A stretch of 64,000 nt of DNA from Typha latifolia (taxonomy: Eukaryota; Streptophyta; Magnoliopsida; Poales; Typhaceae): assembly GCA_019914945.1 (NCBI GenBank), contig CM034111.1:3906001-3970000 (forward strand). Reading direction: 5' to 3'. Under the pieces are notes generated by a model. It saw only the letters and a list, made by a program, of their open reading frames with translations, ran no database searches and was not told the origin of the DNA. Shown here one piece after another: positions 34,763-47,232 of the stretch (within the stretch, counting starts at the first letter, position 1; each line of letters begins with the position of its first letter). The position numbers and the translations under genes are program-made.

Positions 34763-37700
34763 ATGGTGCAACTGCCGATTTCGAGCAAAGTCCGGCCAGA
34801 TGTGGGGGTGAAATTGGAGGTCGAGGACCCTTTGGACGAGGAACATGGCCCTCTCAACAAGCGACCCAAGCTTGCTTCTCCTCCGCCGCAAGTAGATCCC
34901 TTTCTTTCCTTATGTTTATCTATACATGTCATCTAAATTTTAGTTTTGAATGCGATCGTTTATCTATCCATTTTCTTTTCTCATTTTGACATTTCATTTG
35001 GACTTGTGGGCTTAGAACAACGATTCATCTGCCATAAGCGAAAAATTCCTGACTTAAAAGATTAGTTTTTGAAGAGTGAAGTATAATTGAGTCAAAAAAA
35101 TTTTTTTGTTACACTCAGTTCGGCACTATGATTGTAGTGCAGTATAGAATTCTGTTTTGAGTATCGATATGGTATTTTGCAGGATATGTCCTCTAATGTA
35201 CTTGATGAACCTAGTCCGTTGGGTTTACGGCTCAGAAAGAGCCCGTCGCTGTTGGATTTAATACAGATGAGGCTTTCTCAAGTGAATTCAACTGCTACTA
35301 TGCACGCCCCAAGCACGGAGGATTCTGATCTTGAAAAGAAGAAAGAACTTAAATCTGCAGCTGTTTCTGTTTCTGGCGCTGCTGAGAGGTTGAAAGCTTC
35401 AAACTTTCCTGCAACTATATTAAGAATTGGGACTTGGGAGGTGAGGAATACATGTTATTCTGTGAAATATGTTGCACTAATAATTTATCTTTTGTGATAG
35501 AAGTGTGTATTGCCTTTTAAATGAACTTAAAAGGTTAATTTATCTGACAAAAATCCATTTTCGTCATAGCAGAAAAATGCATCGTCTGAGAATTGTTATT
35601 TAATAAATTTATAATGTAGTATTTTGACAATAGTGATGCTGTGAGTGCTTGATGAGAAATCATGACCTAAAAGTGCTACTTATCATAGTGTCATAATCAA
35701 GACTGCAGTTGGTTGGTTAGTCTAGTATTTGTCCACTGCCATGGATTGCCATTGACGGCAGATTGCTAACTCCATGGCATTTAGTGTGATGGACAAGCAG
35801 GAATATTTTCTTAACTTGTTTTGTTTCACATTATTGTTCACGGAGGGCATTTAGTGTTCTATTGACTGAACCCTATTGATATGAGCAGTGTATATCAAGA
35901 TATGAAGGTGATTTGGTTGCAAAATGCTACTTTGCAAAACACAAGCTTGTTTGGGAAGTACTTGAAGGTGGTCTTAAGAGCAAGATAGAAATTCAGTGGC
36001 CAGATATTACTGCCTTGAAGGCAACTTGCCCTGAAGATGGACCAGGAACGTTAGATGTAGTGGTAATACTGTAAGAGTCAATACATTATATGGAAATATC
36101 TCTGCTTATATTACTTTCTGATAAGCTTTGTGTTTGTTTTGATCAGTTGTCAAGGCCACCTCTTTTCTTCAGAGAGACTGATCCTCAGCCTAGGAAGCAT
36201 ACACTGTGGCAGGCAACTTCAGATTTTACTGGGGGTCAAGCAAGCATACAAAGGTAACACCAGATTTTGTCATATCATTCAGCTTTATAAAATCCCTCAA
36301 TTTCATGTGCATTTAAATTCGAAAGTAGTAAGATGATATCAAAAAGTGAACAACTTTTAGTGGATGCAGTGAGAGGGCATATAATTCTCTTTTTAATCTG
36401 CCTCCTTGGTTTCGTGTTCAATGGTAGTTGCTTCCAGTATATTTGCTGCTTCTCTATCATCCAGTGGATGTGGAAATTAGTTATTTATGATCTTAGTCAG
36501 ATAATATGGCATTAAACAGTTATCTGCTATTCATGGAAAACTTAAAAATATCTCATGTGAATTTTCAGTATTAAGTTTGAGAAAGTTAATTACAATTTCT
36601 GTAGGATATGTTCTATAGTTTCCTGTGATAAATATTGTAGTGTTATTTCATTATGAAACACAACCATAGAGTAACTGCAATTTTGTTTTCGTTGACTTTA
36701 TAGAATAAGATCACTACAGCTAAGAAAAGATATATTATTTATTGGTGGAAGATTTTCTTTTTTACCTTGACATCCTCTTTTCTTGCTCCTATTTATGTTT
36801 GTAACAGCACAAACTAGTTAATTATCTGATCATTTGACAATTCTTTTTTTTTTTCAAGTAATCCTTTATGCATTACAATTTGTTTGGTCATCGTACTCTT
36901 TTGTTTGATTAATATATTTTGACTTAATATCCCTGTTCTAATCTTAATACATGCATGAAGGATTTTGAACTCGAGGTTTTCTTCTTTTGGGCCTGTATAG
37001 TTGAAACATCAAAGATTCTTATACCATTTCTGGCTCAAGATAGAGAAATCATGTATCAGGAATGCTCATCTTCTGTTTTCTGTTGTTTTAGTTCAAATTT
37101 ATATTGGAAAATCCGTAAATTGCTAGTAATAAAGGACTTCAAATCCTGGCATGCAGGAGGCATTTTTTGCAATGTCCATCGGGCTTGTTAGGCAAGAACT
37201 TTGAAAAGCTTGTCCAATGTGATGCACGCCTTCATTTCTTGAGTCAACAACCAGATATCATATTGGAATCTCCATGCTTTGAAACCCGTTGCTCCGTATT
37301 TGAGGATCCAACTGAGCAAAAGAAATGCCATGTTTATAATAACTCAATGGATGGTTATGAATCCACGTTCTCAGGATTCACTGAGCATGGTTCACCATGT
37401 GGTACTTCGTCGTTATGTGCTAAGAGTGAAATTAGCGATTCTGTTGGAAAGGAACCGCAACTTGGCTCTCAAGTGGTTACTTCATCCAGATCAGGTAGTA
37501 TTAGTTAACTTGTTACTTATGGAAGTGACATTTCTTTCAGCAAAAAGTTACTTATATAGTTGTATTGCATGCATATTCATATCAATGCATCATTTTTTCT
37601 CCTACTTTACCTTTTCTGCTTGAATTGATGTTGGAAGTTTCCTAGGAGTGATTGTGCAATCAAATGCAACCTATAGAGGCTGCCATGTTCTGAACCTGTT

Positions 37701-40061
37701 TGGTTCAATAATGTGCAAGGAAAGATAGACTGTTCTGCTAGATTCTGTCTTCTAAAAAGTTGAATAAAAAGTTGATGGCCTTTATCTTAAATAGCTATTA
37801 CACAATGTCTTACACCAAAAGTGTGGAAGTCATTTGCTAGCACATGTATCCCTAAAAAGTGAAACATTTTTATGATTGCACTTACCCATTCCCAACATTA
37901 AGCAGCAAAAAAATTTGAGCTAGTTCACCTATGCCTTAGGAAAATGGGATTTTCTTGGACTATAAAAACTAACCATTTTCTTTTTCTGAACGAAGTTGTC
38001 TCCTAGTCCAGTTTGGTTCAGGGAATTAGAGTTGGATAAGAGCATTTATCCCCATTGCGATACCAAACATGGTTACATTTTAGGAAATTGCTGGCACAAT
38101 TACATTGTCAAAATACCCAAATTCTTATTGATGTTTATGTGTTATATGATTATGAGTTATGACCTCTTTTTATTGCAAGATGTGCTTTTTCTTTCAAAAA
38201 TAAGTATTACTTGAAAATGTATAATGTTTGAAGCGATACTAAATATTTCAAATCACTAATTCTGTGTTATACCTAGCAAAGTTCAACTGTAATAAGGTAT
38301 GGGTCTTCCCAATTATATATAGAATGAAGGTTTGTAGAAAGTTAGATCATAACTAGTTCAATTATATATTTATATCAACATATATTATAATTACAATTGA
38401 AAGATGATGCGTAATTGAAAATTATTAGATGATCATGAAATTCTAAATTTTATAGGAGATGGAGAAATAAAAGATAATATTAGTTGATTATACCAAAAAT
38501 TAAATATTCAGATAGATAATTATATCAATAAATAGGTGGACACATAAGTAAAGCCAGAATTAGAGTACATTATGATATGCAAATGACTTTGGGAAGTACT
38601 AAATAGAAATCAACAAAAAAATAAATTATTGTGAGGCAGAAACATCTAACTCCAATTGTTGTATGCTATACTTGGAGGTGGTTTTGCTGTCGGCAGATTG
38701 TTTACAGGCTTATTTCTGTTAAGAAACCAAACATCTTACCCTAGCTGGAAAGGAATCATACAACAGAAGAAATCTAACCTATCCTCCTAGAAAGCAATCC
38801 TCAATGAGGATATGATCTTCATTCCTGAATCCAATCCCGTAACCAAACTGGATGACATGAACTAAATAAAGGGTTTAATACATTGATCTTATTTGTAATA
38901 GACTTGTACTTCTAGCAAGAAGATGTAGCATTACATGTTTTTGATCATAATTCCCCGTTAGGGCTTTTTTGGAATATTTAGGTCTTGCAGCTTGACGGCA
39001 ATTCATCAGTGACCCTTCTCATTTTCAATCTTGTAGACTGGACAGTCTTTAGGGTTTTTTTTTTTCTCTTGCTGCCATTTATGACAAAAAGCAATATATT
39101 TGCCCATAACCAACTTGCAAAAATCAATGGCTGTTCTAAACTTCTAATTGTATTATTAGAGTTCAATTCTTATCCTGATATATTGCTTGTTCATATACTT
39201 GCGTTGAACATGACATATATCTTGTTTATACTTCCAGTTGTTGGGAACATAACGCTGTCGTTATAGTAAGCTTTACTGCTACCCTAACTTTAAGTTCTAT
39301 GATTGGTAGTTCTCTGAGATTTGAAACTGCCACTCCAGCTTATATAATTTGCTAATTGATTGCTACATATTTAAGCAGATCTCACAAGAACTGATTTGTT
39401 TTGATTGAAGTTCTTTCTTAATTGCCTGATGATTTTAGATCCATAATTATAACACCACTTTATTTCTACAGGACCCGGTTTTTTCTCAATAGCGGATACT
39501 CGGGCAGTGGAAGAAAGTTCTTGCAGTGGAGGACAAGATCTAAAGAATCCTAACTGGTGGGATCAACTGAAGGTGACTGGACTTGGACTTCGAGGATCCT
39601 TGTCTATGGATGATTTGGTAAGCCACATAGGACATTGTATTTCTGAGCAGATCACTTCAGGAAATCCCTCTTTGCCCAGCAATGCCTTACCAACCAAAGA
39701 AATATTGGAAAATATAACTCAGCACCTTCTTAGTGATACACAAAACTCATCTGCTTCCGATGAGAAATCCCTCATGGCGAGAGTCAATTCCCTTTGTTGT
39801 CTGATTCAGAAGGATACTGCTGCAGCAGTTCAGGATCCCCAAACAAGAATCAGGGATGGTGTTCCTGCAGATGACGACTCTGAGGGCTCGGATAATGAAC
39901 TTAATTCGGGAGCAGGGAATGAATCTTCTGATGATGCACAACCACCGCCGATCTCTAGAAAAGAATCATTTGGCGAGTTACTAATGCACCTTCCTCGCAT
40001 AGCCTCATTACCGCAGTTCCTGTTCAACATATCTGAGGATTCCGAAGATGAGGCTAGATAA
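34763..40061 (+). CDS. ASG1: ASG1-like (ALTERED SEED GERMINATION 1 family) protein
   Basis: Six exons (34763-34891, 35183-35440, 35889-36062, 36147-36253, 37157-37494, 39472-40061) give 531 residues. The conserved core is roughly residues 122-265: LRIGTWE, then SRYEGDLVAKCYFAKHKLVW, IEIQWPDITALKATCPEDGP, and LFFRETDPQPRKHTLWQATS. This matches the plant family containing ASG1, which I recall being named from a seed-germination mutant; the biochemical role is unknown to me. A basic NKRPKL near residue 32 could be a nuclear signal. The C-terminal third is acidic and Ser-rich (DDDSEGSDNELNSGAG) and ends in SEDSEDEAR. Introns 36254-37156 and 37495-39471 are AT-rich with no recognised element. AATAAA occurs 39 nt after the stop (40100-40105). 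The start is the first ATG giving the family N-terminus, and a telo-box and G-box precede it. Confidence 0.85.
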
Positions 40062-42399
40062 CTTGTATATCATCCTCGGGTAGTGACAACCATTTGAAGA
40101 ATAAACGGTCTTTTTTATTAAATTTATGGATGGCATTTGTAGTTCCTTTTGTTTGTGTAAATTGATAGTTGTAGGGGTTCTTTTTTTCTGGATTTGAAAA
40201 CTGTTCATTAGCTCTTTAGTTTTCTATGGAATCATCTTGCACACCAGCGACTCATTGTCCTCTAGTTGAAGTTATGGTGGAATAATTACTCTTAAGGCAT
40301 AGTTACAGAATCAGGAATATTGAAATTATTTTTAAGGGCCATCTGCCACAGGCACCTCGTATTGTTCCACGTAGGCAGATATATCCAGAGCTTACAATTT
40401 TCTTTATTCAAATCCTTCTCTGAAAACAACCCAGTAGTTTTTCCTTCTATTAATATTTAACTCTCGTCTTAAAATGGAATTCCACGCTCTGTAATGCGTG
40501 GCATATTCAGGAAATAAACAAGTTTTAAAATTAAAAAAGGAGATTGTTTTTATATATTTTTTATTTTGTATATATATCCCTAGAAAATCTCTTATTTGCT
40601 TATATACACTTCTGAACTTTATATTTGCTTATATATCTTTTTTTTTTTTCCTGTTGAGAGATATGGATTATACCAAATTATATTTAGGATATTAGGATGT
40701 ACAAAAAGAGAGTGACAAAAGATAAGATCATAGGAGCGATCAGAAGAAATTACAGTTGACAGATAGGGGAAAAGCTTCAAAAGAGAGGCAGCTCTTACAA
40801 GGGAAGTAAGATACTCACTTCATATGTGCATTAACTCAACGAAAAAACCGTGACGTCCAGGCTTCTACGAATGGGTGGCGGAACCATGTTGATTCTCCAA
40901 CCCTGTTAATCTATCCCATGAATTCAGCTAGTTGATGTCCAGTCTTAGACAGGCGATTGTATGAGGAGTTCATGAACTTATGTTCAAAGAAGATGCGGTC
41001 AAACCTTTCTAGTTTCCAGAAGGTCGATCCCATGAACCCTTTCGTAGCAATGTTATGTTTGGTGTGAAGTTGGGTTAAGGTTTGTTAGCCATGGGAACAC
41101 CTTAACTTTGTTAGAGATTGTGAGTTTCCAAATCATGTTCTTGTTGTCCAACCCAATCGCATAAGAAGTTGTAATGGGATCTGATAGTGTAGTTTCCTTG
41201 GGGAGTAAATCTCCATGTAATCCAGTCTCTATCCATTGTGAGTTGTTTATATTTGAGTAGATTATGAATATCTGCGAGGTGTCTTGAATATCTTTAGCTG
41301 CTTTTGCTGAAAGCTTGGTGGACTGAAGGGAATAGGGGTGCCAAGAGAAGTGTCTATAGCCTATCTATCTGTCCAGGATTAATCCATAAATTCTCCATTT
41401 CCCACTAAGTAATTGACCCCCGATGAGGAAGGATGCCTTGGTCTTTAGAACTCCCATCCAGATGAAGGAACAAGCAAAGGCTGAATTCTCCTGCAATAGT
41501 AAGATGTGAGACTGTGATCTTTCCAGAGATAGATTTGATCATCGCCCTGTAACTTCCACCATCATTTTTTCCAATTTAATCTCAACCCATTCGTTCCAAT
41601 TGCTTAGAATTTATTTGTTTCATAATTACAAGTGCGTAGGCTAATTATTAGACCAACTAAGCAGCGCTCGGATGAAACATTCACTAAGTCATGACCATGG
41701 GATAAGTTTTTTCACATTCACATTCCCAGAGGACAACTAAGAACTGGAAAATGGTGCCAATAAAAGATGAAGAAGGCCTTCATGTCCCAAAGATAGAGGG
41801 TGCTCTTGGTTGTCCTATTTTGTTCCTTTCATGAAACTTTTGCTGCTCTACCAAACTAGTAGTGTCTCATCATTAAGCCAACCTATTGCACAATACTCCT
41901 GACTGACATAGAGACCAGAGAGTGCAAGGTGCACATAGGTCTTTACTCTCATCACTGGAAAGTCTATTTTCATGACCTGAACCACACATCATTGAGTACT
42001 CAATCCTCAAACATTTCACCAAAAAGATACCAAAAGCACTAGATGATATGATTCCCTGAGATCGGAAGTAGTGGCCATATAATGAATCTGGATTGCAAGG
42101 CTAGAAAAAGTAGAAGAATGGAATATAGGAAATGAAAGCCTTGAGCTAGTTATACTGTGGGTGAGCCATCTACAAACTTAACAATATTTTACAGCACAGT
42201 ATGGTATAAGGGAAAGACATGGAAGCAAATTTACAGAGCACTCAGTATCTCAGTTTAGCTGACATTATAACAAGAATTCACCTAAATTCTCACTCCCTCA
42301 AACAATTGTGTGCCTACTTTACGGGGGAAACGCAATAAAGAGTTACAAAAATCGGTCAGGTAACTGAACGCCAATGAGGAAACTTAACTCCTGTTTACG
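40062..42399. other. Convergent intergenic spacer with LINE remnant
   Basis: This is the spacer between the ASG1-like and RING-H2 stop codons. It starts with the ASG1-like 3' UTR. About 40830-41560 is a decayed LINE (listed). The remainder, 41600-42380, is ordinary AT-rich DNA with no gene that I can recognise. Confidence 0.6.
40830..41560 (-). pseudogene. L1-type LINE 3' remnant (zf-RVT region)
   Basis: On the minus strand the sequence at about 41242-41150 reads DWITWRFTPQGNYTIRSHYN and on to FLCDW. After a frameshift, about 41140-41090 reads MIWKLTISNKVKVFPWL. This W-x-G-x-[FY]-[ST]-[VI]-[KR]-S, then WK...P-K-[VI]-[KR]-x-F-x-W pattern is typical of the zinc-binding region after the reverse transcriptase of plant L1-like LINEs. 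Both sides are full of stops, and no reverse-transcriptase core or poly(A) tail was identified. Confidence 0.6.
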
Positions 42400-45300
42400 T
42401 TAGTCCAGACAACAGACACATATAGGAGTCTGAGAGGGATTTGTACGGTTAGAAATTCCTTCCAAGCAACTGTCATGAAAAGCATGACCACAAGGTAAGA
42501 CTGCAACAACTGGAATGTCTCTGTTGTAGGAGTCTAAAGATCCCAGAGGTCTGAATGCAAGATCAATTCTGCATAGCTCACACCTCTCTCCCATAGGTTC
42601 AGGTGGTGGATCGTTAAAAAGGTCAAAAGCTAGAGTTACATTCAAACAAGCACTTGTCAGTATTATGAAAGAATAAAAGAGTGCACACTACTATATTTTT
42701 TTCCAATTATATTGATAGGTTTAATAACATCAAAGTTGCTAGCAGTTTTGGAATATAAGAGATGGCGTTCAATCTTAAGCTTTTAGAGAACATGCTGGTT
42801 ATATATAGTAGTAGGATATAAATTTTAAACCACATGCTTATCTTCCATTTAATTCAAGTCTACGTCTTAGACCTAAATGACTCAAGCCCATATGCATCTT
42901 CATGAGTGTCATAAGAGAATATCCTACATAGATTTATTCCATCTCCAACCTAGGTTCATATTTGCAATGTTGAATGGACATAGAGATAGTCACTATTGCA
43001 ACTAAACAAGGGTATCCAGAAAGTTCTTTTGGCCATCAAATTGCTACAATTATATGGAAAACAAAAGGATGATTTTAGACATACCTGGACCTTCAATGTG
43101 AGCAGTTTGGTGTGTTTGCTGCTCCCTTTCCCGCAGCTGTAAGGAGGACATTGTCAAATTACTAGCATAATCCTAAGATGTACTGGCGGGGTTTTCATTT
43201 CTCAAACATTTCTCAAATTTCTTTCATTTACCTGGTATTTCTTGGCTGCCAGAAGTGTTCCATCCATCTTTTGCAACTGCTGTGTCTGCAGATGCAGCTG
43301 TGAGTTGGCTACTCTCAATATGCTAGCATAGTCATCAGCTGCACTAGTTGGGATCTTCATAAAAGCTTTGCATTTCTTTGATGGTGAACGATCAATCTTA
43401 GCTGCCAATTTTCGATGGTGCTTCATGCTAGTTGCAAACTCCTTTGTTAAAACATTGTGTGTGTATTTTCCTTTTTTAGCCTGACATTTCTTGGATGGTG
43501 AGTTACCAAGCTCATGAGGAAATTGAACACCATGTTTCATGCTAGTTGCACCTTTTTTACCTGTAAACTAAAGCAAATAATAATTCTGATAACTAGAAGC
43601 AGCAGATGAGAAGAGTGAGATTGTTTTGTAGATACCTTCGGAAGGAACATTAAGAGCAGCTGTGGTGGATTGTTGTATTGTTGAACCTTTAAAGGCTCGA
43701 AAGGATGTAATTCTGCTGCTAGATGAAGTCTCTTTACGAGCATTCTGGCGATCTGAATCGGATTGAGAAGTCAGTCCACAGGAAGATGGGCCAGCTTGAG
43801 CAGCAGGGTTAATAGCTGGAAGAGATGGAGTAGAACAGCAATTCACAGATTGGCCAGCATTTGAACCACGAGAACTTTCGTCTCCGGAAGGAGGAAAAAT
43901 AACTGCAAAAGCCCGACTGAGAGCTCGAGTAACACAGCGGCATACAGTTTGGTCAGCATGTCCACTTCCAGATGGATCAGCTTGGCCACCTTCCTCAGTA
44001 GCTGCAAGAGCATGATGCAGCAACATAAATGTCACTGAATAAATGGCACCAAGTATGACCAACCAAAATAAATTTGTATATCTTATTGGGGTTTAAATAG
44101 CACCAGTGCTCATATTTTCTTAATAAAAAACAAGAATTACATATTAAGAAGAACTCGCATGGTCATTAAAATGAAATGAGACAAAAAGATACAGTTTATG
44201 GAAGTCAAATTAAAGATAATGCTTGTACTTTAAAGCTGATCAACATATGAGGAAAAAAGATGAACAATTTCCAAAGTTATGCAAAGTTTTGAGATCCTTA
44301 AACCATAAACAAATAGAGATATCAGAAGGTGCAAAATCAATAGGTGCCGGAGCCACTACAATTGCTTCAGCGGGAGTCAGCTGGTTTGAGATGCGTGTCC
44401 AACCGGGCTACAATTTGTAAACCTAGTTAGGCTCAATTATACTTTGAGGAAACATTTAGTATGCTTGCCAAAATCAAGTTAAATATGCTTAGCTGGTCAA
44501 GGTAGCAGCTCAAAATTGTTATCATGATGAATGAAGGATAAAGCATATTGCTTATTTGGATTTCCAGCAGATCTAGTAAGTAGCTAATATTGAAAGAACA
44601 TTCTGAAGAACCCATCTTTATTGTGGACAAATGATATTTGCAGCTCAATACAAGGATAAAGGAAGTACCGCCAGATTCTCAGTGTCTAGTAAATGATGGA
44701 CAAATAAGCCTTACGAAAGCATAATCCAGACTCATGTAGGTAAGATGAACATGCTTGACCTTAAGGCAGGATTAGCACATGTAGCACAGTAACAAAAGTA
44801 AGTCATCCAGGACTTTTGTTCTTGACCAATATCCAAATGCTTAGCTTCAATATTTGGATCTTGTTTTCAACCAGCCATGACAAATTAAGAACTATATGGA
44901 CCAGATTCTTACCAATTAAAAATAGGTTTTTAACAGATGAAAATAGGAAAAATCTGGTTATTAGGTAGTAGTATCTTTAGAGAATGATCCATCTCTGCAG
45001 ATAAAAACAGGTTTAATTGCATAAGAAAGATTGGGCACATATTATCATGAGATTGATGGAAATGATTTATTGACAGTTATGTTCTTCTATTTGAGGATAA
45101 AAGAAAGTCAATAGCTAGAGAAGAAAAATCAGTCTGATCAAGTTAAAATCAATGACGAAGAGGAACATTTTCTGTCATGCGATCCATCAGCATTGTAAAC
45201 TCAAATGATGCCCCCAAATAAAAGGTAGATCCTAGTATAGCTTGTCTAGGAATATATTTGGTAGACATGGATTTAGTAATTCAACAAGAAATACAAGTAA

Positions 45301-46087
45301 GCTACCATGTTGATTGATTCCATGTGGATGTGATTAACCATACCTTAAATATTTCCCTGTAGTAAATTAAGAAATGACACAAGAACTAGTAAAGGAAAAA
45401 TATTTAATTAATGGAATTGGTAACCAAGTTTAAATGCGTTCTATGGGAAAGAAGCACATAGCACAAGATATAATAATGGGAAAATTACAAATATAATTAA
45501 CTGGATAACAGATACTTCGTATCAGTTCATCTAGTCATTCGAATAAAATGCACGACTACATTAATTGATCCAATATAAATACACTCGCGGCTTGCCACTT
45601 GAAATAAACTACTACTTACATTATAAATATCCTATAAGAAAGCTCTGTTTTTTTTAACAATCAATAACCCTGACAGTAATAATCGGTTCTTCTTGGCCGC
45701 AAGGCACAAGAAATCCCTAAAACCTATTCTTGTCTGCACAACCAATAGTAAAAAAAATAAATGATTCCTTGCTTGTACTGCCACAATTTCCAGCAAAGAA
45801 GTGTAGAGAATTCTAGTAGACTAATCCTAATGCAAGAATTAAACATCTCAGAGGCGCAAAAGTTGAATTAATAATGAAATTTGCTTCATCATTGCATGTC
45901 ACAACCAACCTATGGTTGCACTCAACTAGCCATCAAAAATAAAAGAAATACTACCAATTATCACACGCTGACAGAGAACCAAGAAAGAAAAAGAACCACT
46001 TGGATTCATATCGCAAGAACTCCAAGAGAATCTGAATCCGTTCTTACCCTTCTTGGCGGAGGGATTTCGATATTTACGAGGCGGCAT
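42400..46087 (-). CDS. RING-H2 finger protein, probable E3 ubiquitin ligase
   Basis: Five exons on the minus strand (46048-46087, 43636-44001, 43232-43560, 43085-43136, 42400-42629) encode 338 residues starting MPPRKYRNPSAKK. A complete RING-H2 finger closes the protein: C279, C282, C309, H311, H314, C317, C333, C336, with PCGHAFHDSC in the middle. The stop comes two residues after the last ligand. The N-terminal 250 residues are Ser/Lys-rich and look disordered. They include two copies of an ATSMKH...SPSKKC unit about 38 residues apart. RING-H2 fingers recruit E2 enzymes; partner and target are unknown, and I do not recognise a named subfamily. The acceptor before AFDLFND was chosen because the nearer upstream AG leads to an early stop. 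Intron 1 (44002-46047) is AT-rich with nothing recognised. Confidence 0.8.
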
Positions 46088-47232
46088 GGGCGAAGCGGAG
46101 CGTCTACGGAGTCGAATCAAAACTCTAGAATGGAAGAAACCCAATTCTCCGGGAGGGAGGGAAGGTCAAAGGGTTCCTCTTTGGCGCTACCGCATCCCAA
46201 AGATTTCGAATTTTATAGGCTTCGGATCAGGTTTAATAAACGGGTTGAAACATTAAACACAACCATGAACCCGTTTATTACTAAATGGGTTATCTATATA
46301 TGTATATTAATCCGTTTTATACATTGGTTATTTTAGTTAATAGACTAATAGAATGAGTTGACGTGGTTAACTGTTTAAACTCAAATGGGTCGATTTCAAA
46401 TTAAATGGTTGAAATAAAAAGAAAAAAGAACACGATCTGTGTAATAATTAAGATCAATCCATTTATAATTTAAAAAATAATAAATATCATACTTATTTAT
46501 CACCATATTTTTTCTGGTTATGCTAGCTTAATCATTTTAGTTTTATTTTATTTATTGAGAAAAAAAAAGGAGAAGAAACCCAATAATTTGCAAGCTAATT
46601 CCACTTTATAAACACATTAGCGTATTAGGTGGCGCCAAGCCGCCTAAGGTTGTTAACTATGGAAGAAGAAGACAACACGAAACGCCAAAGCGTGAAACCG
46701 ACCCTTCCAATTGATTGACACAATGACACGTATTAGATTTACCCCTTGAAACCATAACCCAATGTGATTGCTTTCTTAACAAACCTACCGTGAGATTACA
46801 TCACAATCTTTTCATTTCTTTATTCCCCCCATCATCATCACTTCGCCATCAAATCCGACAAAGATCCCCTACCCAAGCACTACGAGCTGCCACGTCACCA
46901 CTTTTAAAATATACCTCCCCCAACCAGCCTAATCCGTATTAGTACTAACTCGCCTGTAATCCACTATTATCTCCTCTAACCCCCACGCCATAATCCCACC
47001 CGAGAAGTTCGGGTCCATACGACGTGGATGTCACTTTCAAATCCAACGGTGCCGACGTGGCACCGAGCAATTTTCCAGGGTCAAATCCTTGGCGCCAAAT
47101 GTAACGGCTATGTCAACGACAATTAGGCAGCCACCCTCCTCGTCCCTTTTGCCACCCTTAAAACCCAGGAGGTGTAGCAACCATTGCTATCAACCACTCT
47201 CCCTCTCCCTCTCCCCCACCACCACCACCACC
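46088..47232. promoter_or_regulatory. Divergent promoter region (RING-H2 / receptor kinase)
   Basis: This 1.15-kb spacer separates divergent start codons. On the kinase side it holds ACGT-core boxes (CCACGTCACC near 46890, GACGTGG near 47019 and 47055) and GGTCAA at 47079-47084, the complement of a W-box core TTGACC. It also holds TTGGCGCCAA at 47089-47098, a perfect palindrome of E2F-like type, with a related TGGCGCCAA near 46630. Between 46200 and 46600 an AACGGGTT/AACCCGTT-rich AT stretch looks like a transposon remnant. Site functions are inferred from consensus only. Confidence 0.4.

Noticed and set aside
38220..38640. Very AT-rich block in the ASG1-like intron as a MITE
   Set aside because: I could not find inverted ends or a target duplication, so it is treated as plain intron sequence.
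42630..42656. Nearer acceptor (ACAAG) for the last RING-H2 exon
   Set aside because: Using it leads to a stop after three codons, while the CTCTAG acceptor keeps the frame into the RING finger.
47089..47232. Upstream in-frame ATG adding 48 residues to the receptor kinase
   Set aside because: The signal peptide follows the second ATG directly; the extension is Ser/Pro/Thr-rich and partly encoded by a (CCA)n tract, so it would hide the secretion signal.
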